Source of the DNA: Bacteroidota bacterium
GTDB taxonomy: Bacteria > Bacteroidota > Bacteroidia > Chitinophagales > Chitinophagaceae
Reading direction: 5' to 3'
Length of the DNA: 64,000 nt
NCBI GenBank assembly: GCA_005882315.1
Contig: VBAR01000005.1
Location: 62,001 to 126,000 of the forward strand
Shown here: one piece after another, positions 60,712 through 64,000 of the stretch
Position numbering within the stretch: the stretch's first letter is position 1
How the letters are laid out: the number at the start of each line of letters is the position of its first letter
Notes under the pieces: generated by a model
Seen by the model: only the letters and a program-made list of their open reading frames with translations
What the model was told of the DNA's origin: nothing
The model's database searches: none
Translations under genes and position numbers: made by a program

Positions 60712-60731
60712 CCTGCCTGCCGGCAGGCAGG
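60712..60731. repeat. Perfect 20-bp palindrome CCTGCCTGCCGGCAGGCAGG
   Basis: A perfect self-complementary 20-mer lies in the 111-nt gap between the MuiA-like and trmH-like genes. It is flanked by complementary purine/pyrimidine runs (AAAAGAGAAAAGGAG on the left, TCTTCTCTCTTTTATCC on the right), so the whole gap can fold as one large imperfect hairpin. Degenerate copies occur at 53776-53791, and a half copy at 34159-34170. Confidence 0.85.
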
Positions 60732-60769
60732 TCTTCTCTCTTTTATCCTCTTATCCTACATTTGCAAAC

Positions 60770-61294
60770 ATGCGAAAATTGTCAATGGAAGAGTTGGGCC
60801 GTAAATCGGTGGATGAATTCAAGCAGGCCGATAAGAACCCGATCATTGTTGTGCTGGAAAACATCCGCAGCGCTTATAATGTAGGCTCTGTCTTTCGAAC
60901 AGCCGATGCATTTTTAATTGAAGCTATTTATATCATTGGCTATTCTGCCAAACCCCCACATAAGGAAATAAAGAAAACGGCATTGGGCGCAGAAGACTCC
61001 GTTGAATGGAAATATTTTAAAACAACAGCTGAGGCAATTGATGAATTAAAAAACATAAAATATAAAGTGTATGCAGTAGAACAAGCAGAAAATAGTTACA
61101 AACTGCATTCGGCAGGCTTTAAGCAAAATGAAAGGATAGCAGTGGTTTTTGGTAATGAAGTGACGGGTGTAGAACAATCAACCATTCAATTATGTGAAGG
61201 GTGTATCGAGATCCCTCAATTTGGAATGAAACATTCCTTAAATATTGCAACGGCTGCAGGTGTAGTATTATGGGAATTGGTCAGAACTAAATAA
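60770..61294 (+). CDS. TrmH/SpoU-family RNA 2'-O-methyltransferase
   Basis: 174 residues. The SPOUT knot motifs are present: NIRSAYNVGSVFRTADA (motif 1), VVFGNEVTGVEQ (motif 2) and IPQFGMKHSLNIATAAGVVLWEL (motif 3). No N-terminal RNA-binding domain is present. The target could be tRNA or 23S rRNA. TACATTTG, a consensus -7 element, ends 5 nt before the ATG, suggesting a very short leader. ATG at 60785 is a possible alternative start. Confidence 0.93.
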   Translation: MRKLSMEELGRKSVDEFKQADKNPIIVVLENIRSAYNVGSVFRTADAFLIEAIYIIGYSAKPPHKEIKKTALGAEDSVEWKYFKTTAEAIDELKNIKYKVYAVEQAENSYKLHSAGFKQNERIAVVFGNEVTGVEQSTIQLCEGCIEIPQFGMKHSLNIATAAGVVLWELVRTK

Positions 61295-61333
61295 TCTCCG
61301 GTAAAAGGAAGAATTGAACATTAATTATTTTAA

Positions 61334-62260
61334 ATGAGTAAGGTCAGGAGTTATTTAAGCTTAATAAAATTTTCTCATACCATTTTCGCAATGCCCTTTG
61401 CGATGATTGGGTTTTTTCTTGGTATGTCAACCGGGCTTTTTGAATTAAATATAAAATCCGCTAATCCCGGTATAGACGCGGAAACAAGAGATATTCTTTA
61501 TTTAGGGCATGGCGCAAAATTATTTCTTCTCGTTATCCTCTGCATGGTCTTTGCCCGCAGTGCCGCCATGGCCTTCAATCGCTATCTCGACAGAAGTTTT
61601 GATGCAAGGAACCCGAGAACAGCTATAAGAGAAATTCCTGCTGGTGTACTAAAAACAGACAAAGTGCTTTTGTTTACAATTATGAATTGCATAATGTTTG
61701 TTGCCTGTACTTTTTTCATCAATAAAATATGCTTCTATCTTTCACCAGTTGCCTTGCTCGTCGTGTTGGGTTATAGCTATACAAAACGATTTACACCGCT
61801 TTGTCATCTGATACTTGGTTTAGGTTTATCGCTAGCGCCGATTGGCGCTTATTTAGCTGTAACGGGTCAATTTGCTTTATTACCTATTCTGTTTTCATTT
61901 ACTGTTTTATTCTGGGTTAGTGGTTTTGATATCATCTATGCATTACAGGACGAAGAATTTGATAAAGAAAATAAATTGTATTCAATACCGGCTGCTTTGG
62001 GAAAAACAAGAGCTCTTACTGTTTCAAGAATTCTGCATTTACTGAGTGCTGCCTGTGTTGTATTTGCTGGCTGGTATGGAAATTTTGGTTTGTTGTACTG
62101 TTTCGGCGCAGCACTATTTGTTTGTTTATTAGTTTATCAACATACACTTGTAAAACCAACTGATCTAAAAAAAGTAAATCTTGCTTTTTTTACCACTAAT
62201 GGAATTGCATCAGTCGTTTTCGCCATCTTTGTTATTGCTGATTTGTTTTTTAATAATTAA
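61334..62260 (+). CDS. UbiA-family polyprenyltransferase
   Basis: 308 residues with eight to nine transmembrane helices. The Asp-rich prenyl-diphosphate motifs are variant: NRYLDRSFDARNPRTAIREIPAG near 93-115 and DIIYALQDEEFDKENKLYSIPAALG near 200-225, as in 4-hydroxybenzoate polyprenyltransferases. Because such Bacteroidota lack ubiquinone, it may act in menaquinone synthesis (futalosine pathway MqnP type) on a naphthoate-related substrate; this is inference. It is followed by ruvX after 8 nt, so they are probably cotranscribed. Confidence 0.9.
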   Translation: MSKVRSYLSLIKFSHTIFAMPFAMIGFFLGMSTGLFELNIKSANPGIDAETRDILYLGHGAKLFLLVILCMVFARSAAMAFNRYLDRSFDARNPRTAIREIPAGVLKTDKVLLFTIMNCIMFVACTFFINKICFYLSPVALLVVLGYSYTKRFTPLCHLILGLGLSLAPIGAYLAVTGQFALLPILFSFTVLFWVSGFDIIYALQDEEFDKENKLYSIPAALGKTRALTVSRILHLLSAACVVFAGWYGNFGLLYCFGAALFVCLLVYQHTLVKPTDLKKVNLAFFTTNGIASVVFAIFVIADLFFNN

Positions 62261-62268
62261 TTATTCAA

Positions 62269-62682
62269 TTGCCCCGCATAATTTCAATAGACTACGGCCT
62301 CAAACGAACAGGACTTGCAGTTACTGACCCGTTAAAGATCATTGCAACCGGTTTAACCACGGTTGAATCAAAACAACTTATTCCTTTTTTAAAGGATTAT
62401 TTTTCCAAAGAACCGGTTGAACTTATTATCATCGGCGAACCAAAGAACTGGGATGATTCGGATACACATGCTACCCCGTTAGTTGAAAAATGCATCAAAG
62501 ACCTTCAAAAGAATTTCCCTAATATTCCTATTAAAAGAGTAGATGAACGCTATACATCTAAAATGGCTAAAGACGCAATGCTGGAAATGGGTATGAAAAA
62601 AATGCAGCGCCGCAATAAGGCTTTGGTAGATGAAATTGCCGCTACGATCATGCTGCAGGAATACCTTCGGTCTCTTGATTAG
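62269..62682 (+). CDS. ruvX: Putative pre-16S rRNA nuclease / Holliday junction resolvase YqgF (RuvX)
   Basis: 137 residues from TTG at 62269 (MPRIISIDYGLKRTGLAVTD). No ATG is available near the family start. The RNase H-like fold has Asp7 in ISIDYG, Glu in IIIGEPKNWDDS, DERYTS and DEIAATIMLQEYL, the typical acidic residues of YqgF. The family processes the 5' end of 16S rRNA and was once called a Holliday junction resolvase. It is cotranscribed with the prenyltransferase gene. Confidence 0.93.
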   Translation: MPRIISIDYGLKRTGLAVTDPLKIIATGLTTVESKQLIPFLKDYFSKEPVELIIIGEPKNWDDSDTHATPLVEKCIKDLQKNFPNIPIKRVDERYTSKMAKDAMLEMGMKKMQRRNKALVDEIAATIMLQEYLRSLD

Positions 62683-62686
62683 TTCA

Positions 62687-62717
62687 TTGGCCAATTGACA
62701 GTTTAGGGCTAAATTTG
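62687..62717 (+). promoter_or_regulatory. def promoter
   Basis: TTG (62687-62689), 20 nt, then TAAATTTG (62710-62717), matching the Bacteroidota consensus. It sits between ruvX and def and ends 22 nt before the def start. Confidence 0.7.
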
Positions 62718-62739
62718 CACACTTAAATAATTTAATAAT

Positions 62740-63318
62740 TTGACACTTCCGATTGTAGCATACGGCCACCCAGTTTTACGTAAGGTTTGTATTGATATTT
62801 TCCCTGACCATCCGGGACTGGAAAAACTCATTGCCGATATGTGGGACACGATGTATATGAGCAATGGGGTTGGTCTTGCAGCGCCACAAGTAAACAAGGA
62901 TATCCGCCTTTTTGTAGTAGACAGTCATCGCATTTTCGAAGGTATGGATGAAAAAGAGCTGGCAGAGTATCCGGATGTGCCGGGTATCAAACAGGTTTTT
63001 ATAAATGCACACGTAGTAGAACAAAATGGAAAGGAATGGCCTTATAATGAAGGTTGCCTCAGCATTCCTAAAATAAGGGAAGATATAATGCGGCCCGAAT
63101 CAGTAACAATAAAATTTCTCGACGAAGAATTCAACTCGCATATTAAAACCTATCACGGAATAACATCCCGTGTTATACAACATGAGTACGATCATATTGA
63201 AGGGAAATTATTTATTGACTACATCACCCCGCTAAAAAGGAAACTCATGAAGGGCAAACTGAATGATATTACCAAAGGCAAAATCACAGTTGATTATAAA
63301 ATGCTTTTTCCGCGTTAA
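62740..63318 (+). CDS. def: Peptide deformylase
   Basis: 192 residues from TTG at 62740. The three family motifs are intact: GVGLAAPQ (43-50), EGCLSIP (104-110, metal ligand Cys106) and QHEYDHIEGKLF (147-158, ligands His148 and His152 and catalytic Glu149). It removes formyl groups from nascent proteins in the cytoplasm. A TTG start follows from the family N-terminus; the next gene upstream also uses TTG. A consensus promoter precedes it. Confidence 0.96.
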   Translation: MTLPIVAYGHPVLRKVCIDIFPDHPGLEKLIADMWDTMYMSNGVGLAAPQVNKDIRLFVVDSHRIFEGMDEKELAEYPDVPGIKQVFINAHVVEQNGKEWPYNEGCLSIPKIREDIMRPESVTIKFLDEEFNSHIKTYHGITSRVIQHEYDHIEGKLFIDYITPLKRKLMKGKLNDITKGKITVDYKMLFPR

Positions 63319-63323
63319 GCCAA

Positions 63324-64000
63324 CTATGTCTTGGGTTTTGTTGCTGGAGGTTTAGCCTGTGTTTTTGGTTTGGCAGTTTTCTCTTCACACACTTTTATGT
63401 TTTGCAAGGCGCCTGTAAAATTGGGGAAGATCGCTGTAGCCTGTTTGAATAATTTAGTTGCTTCCACATAATTTTTTGCTTCCATCTGTAGCACTCCTGA
63501 AAGGTTCAATGCTGCTGCACTTACAGGAACTAATTGTTCTGTACCGTCTCCATTATTAAACGTCACCCCGATCTTGCTGCTGTTGGTGTCAGCTAAAACT
63601 TTTCTGCAATTAGCTTCACATTCTGCTATTCGTTTCAGGCTATATTGAGATACGGCCAATTGATAAAAATGATAAGGGTTTTTTGTGGCGGCACTGATCT
63701 GTTCGAAATAATTTACTGCTGTTTTAAAATCGCCCAGCTGTTGGTAACATTCTGCTGCCCTGGCATAGGCTTCTATATTCGATTTATCAGTCTTTGCTAC
63801 TTCTTCGGCAAGTATCAATGCACTGTAGTAGGATTTACGTACAAAGTATAAAAGCGACAATGTGTCTTTATAAGCAACATTACTATCAATAGCAATATAT
63901 CCGTGTAATGCATTGATGGCTGCGTCCGGGTCATTATAGGCCATCGCATTATGAAAAACTTTCAGGTAATGTGATTTCAGATTGTCATTTTGTGCAAAAG
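63324..64000 (-). CDS. Tetratricopeptide repeat protein, C-terminal part (gene starts beyond the right edge)
   Basis: The frame is open from the right edge to the stop at 63324 (225 codons in the window). An internal ATG at 63944 is unlikely to be the start because the coding pattern continues upstream (AQNDNLKSHYLKVFHNA). TPR-like helix pairs are visible (NIEAYARAAECYQQLGDFKTAVNYFEQISAATKN, YHFYQLAVSQYSLKRIAECEANCRKV, VSAAALNLSGVLQMEAKNYVEATKLFKQATAIFPN). The C-terminus is Lys/Pro/Thr-rich (AKPKTQAKPPATKPKT). It is probably an exported or scaffold protein; the N-terminus is not visible. Confidence 0.8.
   Translation of the reverse strand, partial: FAQNDNLKSHYLKVFHNAMAYNDPDAAINALHGYIAIDSNVAYKDTLSLLYFVRKSYYSALILAEEVAKTDKSNIEAYARAAECYQQLGDFKTAVNYFEQISAATKNPYHFYQLAVSQYSLKRIAECEANCRKVLADTNSSKIGVTFNNGDGTEQLVPVSAAALNLSGVLQMEAKNYVEATKLFKQATAIFPNFTGALQNIKVCEEKTAKPKTQAKPPATKPKT

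Overview
The window looks like chromosome of a member of the Bacteroidota, most likely family Chitinophagaceae or a close relative (inference from gene content; no rRNA is present to confirm it). Supporting evidence: a TonB-dependent receptor, a protein with a type IX secretion (T9SS) C-terminal domain, SprB-like repeats, many short lipoproteins, a DUF4954 protein, an ECF sigma factor followed by a membrane-anchored barrel protein, A-rich leaders rather than Shine-Dalgarno sequences, and several promoters of the Bacteroidota type (TTTG, about 20 nt, TAnnTTTG). There is no intact mobile element, no prophage and no CRISPR array. Most of the window is ordinary core genome with short lineage-specific islands.

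Layout. 1-10.8 kb: the 5' end of a tricorn-like protease gene, a SWIB protein with a histone-like tail, a possible transposase remnant, DoxX and MtfA-like proteins, a DUF1080 lipoprotein, small membrane proteins (one of only 30 codons), a beta-lactamase-fold hydrolase with an MmcQ/YjbR gene, a dipeptidyl peptidase IV and ubiX. 10.8-14.6 kb: a three-gene cluster on the minus strand encoding an ECF sigma factor, a protein with an inner-membrane helix plus a predicted outer-membrane barrel, and a lipoprotein with six SprB-like repeats and a C-terminal cytochrome-like domain. 14.8-21 kb: a PLP acyl-transferase, a 1003-residue Asp-box propeller protein, a 36-codon membrane gene and NADP isocitrate dehydrogenase. 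21-26 kb: three tandem Crp/Fnr paralogues, then an mntR-mntH operon in which MntH is fused to a universal stress protein domain. 26-36.4 kb: a glucan phosphorylase homologue without the PLP lysine, ispH, htrA, acyl-CoA reductase and ferredoxin, a candidate small RNA, and a ddl-PASTA-rhodanese operon. 36.4-41.6 kb: a TonB receptor under a TPP riboswitch, three tandem DUF2807 paralogues and a lipocalin-like lipoprotein. 41.7-50.3 kb: initiator tRNA-Met, era-der, a small lipoprotein, a T9SS cargo protein and a DUF4954 protein. 50.4-64 kb: glmS, mgtE, a SET protein, CHRD and DUF1624 proteins, mutS, a MuiA-like protein, trmH-like, ubiA-like, ruvX, def and the 3' end of a TPR protein gene.

How the genes relate. 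Envelope functions dominate: wall precursors (ddl, glmS), envelope proteolysis (htrA, DPP IV, tricorn-like), and metal and cofactor uptake (MntH, MgtE, thiamine-regulated TonB receptor). ubiX and a ubiA-type prenyltransferase may both serve menaquinone synthesis by the futalosine route. The least ordinary parts are the sigma/double-membrane/cytochrome cluster, the two triplicated families, the PLP-less phosphorylase homologue, two very small membrane genes, and two intergenic RNA candidates near 9.93-10.17 kb and 34.03-34.14 kb.
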